50,307 nucleotides of DNA from Sunxiuqinia sp. Its GTDB lineage: Bacteria > Bacteroidota > Bacteroidia > Bacteroidales > Prolixibacteraceae. Both the position numbers and the translations under genes were made by a program. This document shows positions 43,901-50,307 of this stretch, one piece after another (position 1 is the first letter of the stretch; each line of letters begins with the position of its first letter). The stretch lies in assembly GCA_024635605.1 (NCBI GenBank), contig JAGXIR010000013.1, positions 1-50,307 on the forward strand, written 5' to 3'. Below the pieces are notes generated by a model. That model saw only the letters and a program-made list of their open reading frames with translations, did not search any database and had not been told where the DNA came from.

Positions 43901-44593
43901 TTGTACTTGGCTGGTCTGGATGTAAAAGATGTACACATGACCGACCTGATTGCCGGGCGCGAGACGCTGGAAGATATTAACCTGATTGTGTTTGTGGGTG
44001 GTTTTTCCAATTCCGATGTGCTGGGCTCAGCCAAAGGATGGGCCGGTGCTTTCAAATACAACGAAAAAGCTCGCATCGCTCTGGAAAACTTCTACAAGCG
44101 CAACGATACGTTGAGCCTTGGAGTTTGCAATGGTTGTCAGCTGATGGTTGAGCTTGGCCTGCTTTATCCGGAGCATGAACAAATGCCAAAAATGCTGCAC
44201 AACGAGTCGTACAAGTTTGAGTCTGCCTTTGTAAATGTGGAGATTGCCGAAAATGACTCGGTCATGCTCAAATCAATGGCCGGCATGAAGCTGGGTGTTT
44301 GGATTGCGCATGGCGAAGGGAAATTCAGCTTGCCATACAGCGAAGACCAATACCATATTCCGTATAAATACAGCTACGATTTTTATCCCGGAAACCCGAA
44401 TGGATCGGACTACAATACCGCTTCCATTTGCTCGAAAGATGGTCGTCACCTGGTAATGATGCCTCACATGGAGCGTGCCTTTAAGCCTTGGCACTGGCCA
44501 TATTATCCGACAAACAGGAAAAAAGACGAAGTGGCGCCCTGGATTGAGGCTTTTGTGAATGCACGGGAATGGATTAAAAAGAATAAGCAATAA
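40904..44593 (+). CDS. purL: Phosphoribosylformylglycinamidine synthase, single chain
   Basis: I start at the ATG at 40904 (MILFFKTLQNSIIAVQTTV); the track start lies inside the promoter region. The 1229 residues form the large single-chain FGAM synthase: an N-terminal PurS-like segment, two AIRS-like ATP domains (the first with TGTGGEIRDRIAGGKGSLP, then IVGNESQERMGLVI), and a C-terminal glutaminase domain with the catalytic Cys in LGVCNGCQLMVELG and the His in WIAHGEGKF. It converts FGAR, glutamine and ATP to FGAM in purine synthesis. It is monocistronic with its own promoter and terminator. Confidence 0.97.
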   Translation: MILFFKTLQNSIIAVQTTVSFTDEDIQKLNWLFGEAILIAHDKLTGFFVGPRKEMITPWSTNAVEITQNMGLEGIVRMEEFVEVPDRSVGYDPMLKRLYEDLNQTIFTINKKPEPILEIDDIAAYNEQEGLALSTDEITYLDSVAEKMGRKLTDGEVFGFSQVNSEHCRHKIFNGTFVIDGVEQEMSLFQMIKKTSKENPNQIISAYKDNCSFVQGPVVEQFAPKTQDKSDYFEVKEIETVLSLKAETHNFPTTVEPFNGAATGTGGEIRDRIAGGKGSLPIAGTAVYMTSYPRTEDARSWEQATEERPWLYQTPEEILIKASNGASDFGNKFGQPIITGSVLTFEHFENYKKYGYDKVIMLAGGIGFAAKKDSLKDKPGIGDKVVLLGGDNYRIGMGGGAVSSVATGEFKNAIELNAVQRANPEMQKRAYNAIRALAEADDNPIISIHDHGAGGHLNCLSELVEETGGKIDTSKLPVGDPTLSQKEIVGNESQERMGLVISEKHVNLLKKIADRERAPMYVIGETTGDMQFTFENSKTGEKPIDWQLAYMFGNPPKTVLTDTTEKANFADLAYDQDQIETYLEDVLQLESVACKDWLTNKVDRSVTGRIAKQQGAGKLHLPLNNVGVITLDYQGRSGIATTIGHAPVAGMVNAESGSILSIAESLTNLIWAPMPEKMKSVSLSANWMWPAKNAGENARIYKAVKAASDFACALGINIPTGKDSMSMTQKYKNDVVYSPGTVIISASGEVTDVKKVVEPVAVNDASQPLYYIDFSSTPLVLGGSAFGQIINKLGQDAPTVADPAYFLKAFNAIQDLIEDELILAGHDVASGGLITTLLELCFSDNETGLNLDLTGLGEQDSAKVFFNENPGIVIQAADAETLESKLKIAGVKFVKIGQPAGKRAFTVKNFKAEFELDIDSLRELWFKSSYLMDRKQSGEALALERFKNYKRNELHYDFKNFTGKAADYGIDLNRRTSSGIKAAIIREKGVNGDREMAYMLYLAGLDVKDVHMTDLIAGRETLEDINLIVFVGGFSNSDVLGSAKGWAGAFKYNEKARIALENFYKRNDTLSLGVCNGCQLMVELGLLYPEHEQMPKMLHNESYKFESAFVNVEIAENDSVMLKSMAGMKLGVWIAHGEGKFSLPYSEDQYHIPYKYSYDFYPGNPNGSDYNTASICSKDGRHLVMMPHMERAFKPWHWPYYPTNRKKDEVAPWIEAFVNAREWIKKNKQ

Positions 44594-44600
44594 AATCGAA

Positions 44601-44628
44601 AAAGGCTCTCATTTTGGGAGCCTTTTTT
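44601..44628 (+). terminator. Terminator of purL
   Basis: AAAGGCTCTC pairs with GGGAGCCTTT (one G-T pair) around a five-base loop and is followed by TTT, giving a run of six T residues. It starts eight bases after the purL stop. Confidence 0.88.
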
Positions 44629-44707
44629 GTTCGGCTGTTCAGTTGAAAAAAATCGTTTTTAGTGTCTTTATTTCGATCGTTGCATAGGTTTAAACAAGCA
44701 GTTTTAG

Positions 44708-44715
44708 TACTTTTG
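44708..44715 (+). promoter_or_regulatory. Candidate -7 box of the DUF1080 gene
   Basis: TACTTTTG matches TAnnTTTG, 65 bases before the ATG. No good -33 element is seen at the usual distance. Confidence 0.35.
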
Positions 44716-44780
44716 GTTTTCAAGTTAACCTAAATTACTAATTATTAATGGCACACGTCTGTGCATTTTCAATTTAAATC

Positions 44781-45518
44781 ATGAGAAGAAGTATTTTATC
44801 AGCCATCTTCATGGCAGCTATCACGCTGGGTGCAATTTCGGCCTCAGCTCAAAAAGTAAATCAATTAACTAAGAAAGAGAAAAAGCAAGGTTGGGAACTG
44901 CTGTTCAACGGAAGCGACTTCGATGGTTGGCGGCAATGCAATGGGGAGACGATGCCTCCAAACTGGACCATTGAAGATGATGCCATGAAAGTGCTTTTAG
45001 GCGAGGGTAAACAGCCCGGACAGGGTGCCAACGGCGATATTCTTTACGGTGAAAAGAAGTATCAGGACTTCGAACTTTCAATTGATTGGAAAGCCAGTGA
45101 TCAAGGCAACTCGGGTATTTTCTACTATGTACGCGAAGTTCCGGGTCAGCCCATTTATTTTGCAGCTCCTGAAGTTCAGGTGTTGGACAATGAAAATGCG
45201 TCGGATAACAAGATCGATACGCATCTCGCTGGCTCGCTCTATGACATGATTGCGGCCGACCCGGCAACGGTTAATCCTGCCGGCTCTTGGAATACGGTGG
45301 TGATTAAAGTGAAAGACGGAAAAGCGACTCATACCATGAATGGTACTGAGGTTCTTTCCTATACGCTGTGGACTCCCGAGTGGGATGAACTCGTCCAAAA
45401 CAGCAAGTTCAAAAGCTTCCCGGGATTTACTGAAGGGATTGCTCGTGAAGGTTATATCGGCTTGCAGGATCACGGTTATCCGATTTGGTTTCGCAATGTT
45501 AAAATCAGAGAATTGTAG
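44781..45518 (+). CDS. Secreted DUF1080 (3-keto-disaccharide hydrolase-type) protein
   Basis: The 245 residues carry a signal peptide (MRRSILSAIFMAAITLGAISASAQ) and one DUF1080 domain, with GWELLFNGSDFDGWRQCNG at the start, FELSIDWKASDQGNSGIFY in the middle and the end motif EGYIGLQDHGYPIWFRNVKI. The fold is concanavalin-like, and members act on 3-keto-glycosides or bind polysaccharide. No oxidoreductase for keto-sugar formation is adjacent, though a Gfo/Idh/MocA gene exists elsewhere in the window. It is a single gene with its own terminator. Confidence 0.92.
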   Translation: MRRSILSAIFMAAITLGAISASAQKVNQLTKKEKKQGWELLFNGSDFDGWRQCNGETMPPNWTIEDDAMKVLLGEGKQPGQGANGDILYGEKKYQDFELSIDWKASDQGNSGIFYYVREVPGQPIYFAAPEVQVLDNENASDNKIDTHLAGSLYDMIAADPATVNPAGSWNTVVIKVKDGKATHTMNGTEVLSYTLWTPEWDELVQNSKFKSFPGFTEGIAREGYIGLQDHGYPIWFRNVKIREL

Positions 45519-45564
45519 CATGCACTGAGCCGTTTGTTTCTTACGAATGGTAAGGCCAAAATAT

Positions 45565-45607
45565 AAAAACACTTTCAGCAGGTACTCGCCTGACCGAAAG
45601 TGTTTTT
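45565..45607. terminator. Bidirectional terminator after the DUF1080 gene
   Basis: AAAAACACTTTC and GAAAGTGTTTTT form a perfect 12-bp stem with an inner CAGG/CCTG pair. The stem has A and T runs at its ends, so it can act on both strands; for the DUF1080 gene it follows 46 bases after the stop. Confidence 0.85.
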
Positions 45608-45722
45608 GTTTTGAAATATGTCTTGTTTTTTTATTTAAGCTAGAGAATCTGCCATTTTTCTTATCAAACTGAATAAAAGTTCACTAAAAATCAACATATT
45701 TGCAATGGACAGTTATTGATAG

Positions 45723-47750
45723 ATGAAAGCTTTAGTTTTAAATATGTTACTGTTTGTTGCCTGGTTTTCAACTTGGGGGCAGCAAATGCCAGATAGTTTG
45801 ACAATGAAACTACCGGAATTATCTGGAATGGAACGCGCGGAAGCTTTGGTTCAGCTTGCCTTGAATTATGCAACTACAGATAGCGCTCAAAGTCTTTCTT
45901 ACGCCAACGAGGCCATTGATTTAGCCGAATCTTTGGGGGATTCTGTCAACTTGGGGCTTGCGATCTTTAATCGAGGGGAGTGCTATTATTATTTTGATGA
46001 GTACGAAGCAGCTCTGGAAAGCTACAGTACATCCCTTGAAATCTTCGAAGAGTTGAGTGATTCTGTTAATATAGGTGATACTCATAACGCCATTGGTCTG
46101 GCTTACTACTTTACCGGGGAATATAACTCAGCAGTGAGTCACTTTTATAAGTCGTTAAATTATTTACAACGAGCGAAGCATGCTGAAAAAGCTGCCAATG
46201 TGTATTCAAACCTGGGGTTGGTTTTTTCCCGGATTGGAGAATACAACAAGGCCTTGCAGAATTATCGGGTTGCTTCAGCGATGAATGCTGCGATTCCTGA
46301 TTCAACAAGTTTAGCGGTTAATTTTAATGGGATGGGAGTTTCATTCTATAATTTGGAGCAATATGATTCCTCTAAAGTGTATTACAATAAAGCCTTAAAC
46401 TTGTTTAAACTACAGGTTAATCGTCAACGCGAGGCGATCGCGTTGAATAATATCGCAAATATCTATGTCAATACCGGCGATAGTTTGCAAAAGGCATTAA
46501 GCTCCTATGAGCAAGCAATCGGCGTATTTGAGGATTTGGGAGATTTAAGAAGTAAAGCCCATACACTGGAAGGACTAGGTTGCGTATATCGAGAGTTGAA
46601 AAACTACTCGAGGGCTGTGCAGGTGTTTCATGAAAGTTTGAAGCTGACTGATGAAAATGGCTACGGTTACTATTTACAACAGCTTAATTATTATGATCTT
46701 GCATTGACTTACGAGCGGATGGGCCGTATGGATGATGCTTACAATGCTTTCAAACTATACAGCGCGTTTAAGGATAGCCTGCTTCGGGAGGAACGATTAA
46801 ACCAAGTGGCTGAACTCGAGCAGAAATACCTGACGCAGCAAAAGGAAGTTGAAATAGAACGCTTAAATGCTTCGCGGCAAATCGATCAACTGAAAATACA
46901 GCGAAACGAAGAGGTCCGTGCTTTTGGAATGATTGCCATTGTGTTGCTTGTGGTTACAATCTTCTTGATTTCAGTAGCTTACATGAATAAAAGAAAGCGT
47001 AATCAATTGTTGAGCATGAAGAATGAACGAATTGAGGATCAGCGCCTTGAACTTGAAAAGTTGAATGCTTCAAAGAACAAGTTTTTTTCCATCATTGCGC
47101 ACGACTTGAAGAATCCATTTCATACCGTGATGGGATACGCTTATTTGATACACAAAGAATCTAACGGCTTTTCAGCGGATGAGATGAAAAAGTATGCTGG
47201 TGATATTTATCGTTCGGCGAATTCAATTTTCAGACTTCTCCATAATTTATTGGACTGGGCGCACTCTCAAACCGGGACTTTGGCTTATACGCCTCAGAAA
47301 GTTAGCTTCCTGGAAGTGTATGCGAGTACTGAAAGCCTGATCAAGCCAGTTGCTGATCAGAAACGGATCAGCTTGCACACCGAAATTTCCGAAGATGTTT
47401 ATGTTTATGCTGATCCGAGAATGTTGGAAACTGTGATGCGCAACTTGGTCAATAATGCTATTAAGTTTACTCACCAAGGGGGACTGGTGGAAGTGAAGGT
47501 GGAAAGCGAAGGGCACAAAGTGGTTGTTTGTGTAGAAGATAACGGAGTGGGAATGTCATCTTCGGATGTGAGGAGTTTGTTCCAAATTGACTCCAAATTG
47601 AAGAGAAAAGGCACCAACAATGAGGATGGCTCAGGGCTCGGACTTCTGGTTTGCAATGAATTTGTTCAAAAAAATGGCGGCAAAATCTGGGTTGATAGTC
47701 AAAATGGAAAGGGCAGCCGGTTTTTCTTCTCGGTTCCCCGAAGTGTGTAG
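45723..47750 (+). CDS. TPR-containing sensor histidine kinase
   Basis: The 675-residue protein has a short signal or anchor (MKALVLNMLLFVAWFSTWGQ), about seven tetratricopeptide repeats from residue 50 to 330 (for example NRGECYYYFDEYEAALESYS, YSNLGLVFSRIGEYNKALQNY, GLGCVYRELKNYSRAVQVF), a coiled-coil, a membrane helix near residue 400 (FGMIAIVLLVVTIFLISVAYM) and the kinase: FSIIAHDLKNPFHTVMGY as H-box, NNAIKFTHQGGL, DNGVGMSS and GSGLGLLVC. The TPR part should be periplasmic and sense a protein or envelope signal. No response regulator gene lies beside it, so it is an orphan kinase. Confidence 0.93.
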   Translation: MKALVLNMLLFVAWFSTWGQQMPDSLTMKLPELSGMERAEALVQLALNYATTDSAQSLSYANEAIDLAESLGDSVNLGLAIFNRGECYYYFDEYEAALESYSTSLEIFEELSDSVNIGDTHNAIGLAYYFTGEYNSAVSHFYKSLNYLQRAKHAEKAANVYSNLGLVFSRIGEYNKALQNYRVASAMNAAIPDSTSLAVNFNGMGVSFYNLEQYDSSKVYYNKALNLFKLQVNRQREAIALNNIANIYVNTGDSLQKALSSYEQAIGVFEDLGDLRSKAHTLEGLGCVYRELKNYSRAVQVFHESLKLTDENGYGYYLQQLNYYDLALTYERMGRMDDAYNAFKLYSAFKDSLLREERLNQVAELEQKYLTQQKEVEIERLNASRQIDQLKIQRNEEVRAFGMIAIVLLVVTIFLISVAYMNKRKRNQLLSMKNERIEDQRLELEKLNASKNKFFSIIAHDLKNPFHTVMGYAYLIHKESNGFSADEMKKYAGDIYRSANSIFRLLHNLLDWAHSQTGTLAYTPQKVSFLEVYASTESLIKPVADQKRISLHTEISEDVYVYADPRMLETVMRNLVNNAIKFTHQGGLVEVKVESEGHKVVVCVEDNGVGMSSSDVRSLFQIDSKLKRKGTNNEDGSGLGLLVCNEFVQKNGGKIWVDSQNGKGSRFFFSVPRSV

Positions 47751-47808
47751 TTTTTCCCGTAAAATGTTAAGATGGCCTCCGTTTTGTGAAATCAGAGAAT
47801 TGGCTGGC

Positions 47809-48357
47809 TCATTCAACCAACATAGCCTTCGCCAGTTGATCCGATTTTTCCTTACCGGAAAGCTCTTCCACAAGTTGCAGCGCAAACTTTAGGGCAGTTC
47901 CAACACCTCTCCCTGTCACAACATTACCCGAAACTGTGGTTGGCGTTTTCAGTACTTCGGCACCGTGCAATTCGTGTTCAAAGCCAGGATAGCAAACGGC
48001 TTTTTTGTCTTTCAAAATTCCCAAATGCCCGAAAACAATAGGACCAGCGCAGATGGCTCCCAACAATTTATTATCACGATTAAACTGAAGAATTTGTTTT
48101 TGCAATCCCGTGTGGAGATCCAGATTTGTTGCTCCCGGTATACCTCCCGGTAAAACCAGCGCATCAATGGTTGAATAATCCAGCTCGGAGAACAATACAT
48201 CGGCGATGATCGGAATTTGATGCCCGCCGATAACTTTGGTAGATTCGGTGATTGATACCGTTGTGACTTCAAGATTGGCCCTTCTAAGAACATCAATGAT
48301 TGTAACGGCTTCGATCTCTTCAAATCCGGTTGCTAAGTGTAAAGCTATTTTTTTCAT
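47809..48357 (-). CDS. DJ-1/PfpI family protein
   Basis: The true start is the ATG at 48357 (MKKIALHLATGFEEIEAVT); the track start adds 24 residues of upstream sequence. The 182-residue protein has the DJ-1 fold, with the nucleophile-stabilising Glu in GFEEIE and the catalytic Cys 103 in LLGAICAGPIVFG, plus TVSGNVVTGRGVGTALKFAL at the end. Members include deglycases or glyoxalases, chaperones and ThiJ; the type cannot be decided. It lies downstream of the sigma factor gene, separated by a terminator. Confidence 0.92.
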   Translation of the reverse strand: MKKIALHLATGFEEIEAVTIIDVLRRANLEVTTVSITESTKVIGGHQIPIIADVLFSELDYSTIDALVLPGGIPGATNLDLHTGLQKQILQFNRDNKLLGAICAGPIVFGHLGILKDKKAVCYPGFEHELHGAEVLKTPTTVSGNVVTGRGVGTALKFALQLVEELSGKEKSDQLAKAMLVE

Positions 48358-48402
48358 GTCGGTTGTAATTAAAATTTCCAAGTACGATGCCCTTAAAAAT
48401 AA

Positions 48403-48434
48403 AAAAAATGATCCGTAATTACGAACCATTTTTT
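48403..48434 (-). terminator. Terminator of the sigma factor gene
   Basis: On the minus strand AAAAAATG...CATTTTTT encloses a palindromic core CGTAATTACG, making a long stem with G-T pairs, followed by a T-rich run. It lies 34 bases after the sigma factor stop and just upstream of the DJ-1 gene. Confidence 0.78.
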
Positions 48435-48467
48435 GTACCCGATATGATCACTTGATAAATCTAATAA

Positions 48468-48974
48468 TTAGATCGCATATTCTTTTAATGCTTTTTCCAA
48501 TTTTTTTCTGGTAAAGAAAATCCGGCTCTTCACTGTTCCCAGCGGAAGATTCAATTTGTCGGCGATTTCCTTGTATTTATAACCGTCTAAAAACATCTTG
48601 AAAGGCACTTTATATTCATTTTCAAGTGCATTGATATTTTTGATAATTTCCTTTGAACTATAGAATGAATCAGGCGAAGGATAGATTTTATCTTTCGAAA
48701 ATTTAAGATGAAAATCATTGTTCGCACCATCAAATGTACTCTTTGCTTTCACGTTTCTACGGTAGTTGTTAATAAACGTGTTTTTCATGATCGTATAAAT
48801 CCACGCTTTGAAATTGGTGTTCTGCGTAAATTTGTCACGATAAGTGAGCGCTTTTAAAAACGTCTCTTGTAACAGATCTTGTGCTTTTTCCTGATCAGCG
48901 GTCAAACTAAGTGCATAGTAAAGCAATTTATCTTGCAATCCTAGCAATGCGTTGTTAAATTGAACTTGTGTCAT
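48468..48974 (-). CDS. ECF-type RNA polymerase sigma factor
   Basis: The 168 residues have region 2 (LLYYALSLTADQEKAQDLLQ, then TNFKAWIYTIMKNTFINNYRR, with the -10 contact residues) and region 4 (EYKVPFKMFLDGYKYKEIAD followed by KLNLPLGTVKSRIFFTRKKL, the helix-turn-helix for -35). The linker between them is about 50 residues. It lacks a neighbouring anti-sigma factor and has no signal-receiving gene next to it. It has no unusual domain. The upstream 713-base region contains no other gene. Confidence 0.93.
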   Translation of the reverse strand: MTQVQFNNALLGLQDKLLYYALSLTADQEKAQDLLQETFLKALTYRDKFTQNTNFKAWIYTIMKNTFINNYRRNVKAKSTFDGANNDFHLKFSKDKIYPSPDSFYSSKEIIKNINALENEYKVPFKMFLDGYKYKEIADKLNLPLGTVKSRIFFTRKKLEKALKEYAI

Positions 48975-49687
48975 GGCAGCGTGTTTTTTTGATTATTGTT
49001 TAGAACAAATATAAATAACGATTACGGTTTTAAAAAGGATTGTTTAATCTTTTATTATTAGATTTTATTTATTCATGATAAAAAATATTGATTGTGGCTG
49101 ATTTCTAGTGTTTAATGAATTAATACGAAGTTTACATAAATTTGTTTGACTATTTCTTTATGTCCTCAAACAACTTATTTTTATCTGGATTGTCTATGAA
49201 TTAGACTTCTGGTTTTGTATTTTAAGCTGAAGTTTTGAGCAAATAACCTCATTTTTACATCCAGTCTCCTTGTTTTACTTCGATCCATAACGCTTCAATA
49301 TTTTTATCTACAATCCGATTTTTGTATTTCATTTATATGCCTTTTTCAACAACTACTGTGCGGAATAAATATCTGGGCTGAATAGAAAAGCATTTTTTAA
49401 TGCAATAGGCTGATTGGTAGTTAGATGTTTTTTGATCGTGGTTGAACTGAATCGTATTTCGTATGCTGTTTGCGTGTATTGAAAAATCTACAGTTGAGGT
49501 GTGGATTCTACATATTTCCAATCAAAACGGTAGGAACTGATTTTTACGTTCAACGAATTGTTACAGAACGATCGGGGATTCTAAAGAGCACGTCTGCTAA
49601 TGCGAAAAGTGGAAGAATACAACTTTCGGGTGTTAAAAGATATTTTTACATTTGCGGCTTCTGATTACTTATTCGTAATTAAAATCA
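48975..49687. other. AT-rich intergenic region between sigma factor and TonB receptor
   Basis: The 713 bases contain only short ORFs without features (for example 49333-49521 minus and 49470-49664 plus). I looked for a cobalamin riboswitch because of the BtuB-like receptor, but found no B12 box (GCCACTG) or matching leader. A small GCATT-TTTT-AATGC hairpin lies at 49390-49403. A candidate promoter of the receptor lies at the right end. Confidence 0.6.
49647..49654 (+). promoter_or_regulatory. -7 box of the TonB-dependent receptor gene
   Basis: TACATTTG matches TAnnTTTG 33 bases before the start codon. The -33 position reads TTTC, a weak element. The expected leader is about 28 bases, too short for a riboswitch. 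Confidence 0.45.
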
Positions 49688-50307
49688 ATGAAAAAGTTAA
49701 ATTTTAACCACAAAAGAGCTGGTATGCTTGTCTTCAAGCGATGGAGTGGTCAAAAGTATTCTTTGTTTCAAGCACTTAAAAAACAGGTTCGCATTGCCGT
49801 TTTGGCTGTGAGTTATTTTTTGGTTGCCGGAATCAACGATGCTGTTGCCCAACCCGAACGTTCGGAAGTTAAGATGGAGTTTGATCTCGAGGAGATCGAA
49901 GTCAGTGCCCAGCGAGCGCCTGTGACTTATTCGCAGGTGGCACGGATTATATCCGTGATTGAGAAAGATCAAATTGATGCGGCTCCGGTCAACAGTATTC
50001 AAGACCTCCTGGAGTATGCATTGAGTGTTGATATCCGGCAAAGGGGAACACATGGTGTTCAGGCCGATGTTTCTATTCGGGGAGGTTCCTTCGATCAAAC
50101 ACTCATCCTTTTAAATGGAATTAATCTTTCCGACCCGCAAACCGGTCATCACAACCTCAACCTACCGGTTAGTTTTAAAAGCATCAAGCGTATCGAGATT
50201 TTGGAAGGTCCGGCGGCCCGTGTTTATGGTCCCAATGCTTTTTCGGGAGCAATTAATATTGTTACCGAACCTTCGGAAAACGACCAGATAGCGATTGATT
50301 TGAGCTA
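49688..50307 (+). CDS. TonB-dependent receptor, BtuB-like, 3'-truncated by the window edge
   Basis: This gene is missing from the ORF track because it runs off the end without a stop. From the ATG at 49688 (or 49724, MLVFKRWSG) the frame gives about 206 residues: a basic leader, a signal peptide (VRIAVLAVSYFLVAGINDAVAQ), and the plug domain with EIEVSAQRAPVTYSQVARII, QDLLEYALSVDIRQRG, VSIRGGSFDQTLILLNGINL and GPAARVYGPNAFSGAINIVT. It lacks the carboxypeptidase-like domain of SusC receptors and resembles BtuB or siderophore receptors. It would use the TonB/ExbBD machinery for import. The substrate is unknown; no B12 riboswitch precedes it. Confidence 0.93.
   Translation, partial: MKKLNFNHKRAGMLVFKRWSGQKYSLFQALKKQVRIAVLAVSYFLVAGINDAVAQPERSEVKMEFDLEEIEVSAQRAPVTYSQVARIISVIEKDQIDAAPVNSIQDLLEYALSVDIRQRGTHGVQADVSIRGGSFDQTLILLNGINLSDPQTGHHNLNLPVSFKSIKRIEILEGPAARVYGPNAFSGAINIVTEPSENDQIAIDLS

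Noticed and set aside
49333-49664. Short ORFs in the region upstream of the TonB receptor
   Set aside because: No features, AT-rich chance frames on both strands.
48975-49687. Cobalamin riboswitch in front of the BtuB-like receptor
   Set aside because: No B12 box or conserved core found, and the predicted leader is only about 28 bases.

Overview
The window looks like chromosomal DNA of a Bacteroidota member, probably a Bacteroidales/Marinilabiliales relative (inference). Supporting signs are upstream sequences matching the Bacteroidota -7 box TAnnTTTG, weak or absent Shine-Dalgarno sequences, a BtuB-like TonB-dependent receptor, a secreted tricorn-type peptidase, a secreted GH2 glycosidase and a DUF1080 protein, a single-chain PurL, a tsaD/tamB divergent pair, and hairpin repeats of a kind I recognise from this phylum. 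I see no rRNA, tRNA, CRISPR array or intact insertion sequence.

Layout. 1-8.7 kb holds housekeeping and metabolic genes: the 3' part of a formiminotransferase-cyclodeaminase gene, a SirB1-type transglutaminase-like protein, a nucleoside phosphorylase, a prohibitin-like SPFH protein, a PaaI-type thioesterase, a Gfo/Idh/MocA oxidoreductase, rlmF and a PhnA-type zinc protein. 8.8-11.7 kb is a repeat-rich accessory strip. It contains a 12-unit 21-bp tandem repeat, a 264-bp element bounded by inverted repeats, an AT-rich orphan secreted protein, a leucine-rich repeat protein and a hairpin cluster. 11.7-24 kb carries the tricorn-type peptidase, a histidine phosphatase, a HAD phosphatase, an AEC transporter, a CobW-type GTPase, tsaD and the large tamB. 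24.1-26.3 kb is an ExbB-ExbD-TonB/TolA-like operon.

26.3-33.2 kb holds rsmE, a DUF368 (PopT-type) membrane protein and aroE on the minus strand, then sixA, a YfcE-like phosphoesterase, a SatD-like regulator coupled to a DUF3307 membrane protein, prmA and tpiA. 33.6-50.3 kb holds a large hybrid histidine kinase, a DsrE protein, the GH2 enzyme, a YkgJ-type cysteine-cluster protein, purL, a DUF1080 protein, a TPR histidine kinase, a DJ-1/PfpI protein, an ECF-like sigma factor and the 5' end of a TonB-dependent receptor. The receptor is absent from the supplied ORF track because it has no stop inside the window.

How the genes work together. Most are single transcription units in alternating orientation, often separated by clear intrinsic terminators. 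The real operons are exbB-exbD-tonB-like, satD-like-DUF3307 (TAATG coupling), and DUF368-aroE (ATGA overlap, possibly with rsmE). Envelope functions recur: TamB, ExbBD/TonB, the TonB receptor, the undecaprenyl-phosphate carrier and secreted hydrolases. The most promising little-described unit is the SatD-like/DUF3307 pair. Its promoter region carries three ATATAGAAT repeats at exact 29-bp spacing and a -7 box only five bases from the GTG start, which would make a leaderless, possibly self-regulated mRNA. All functional statements are based on sequence reading without database searches.
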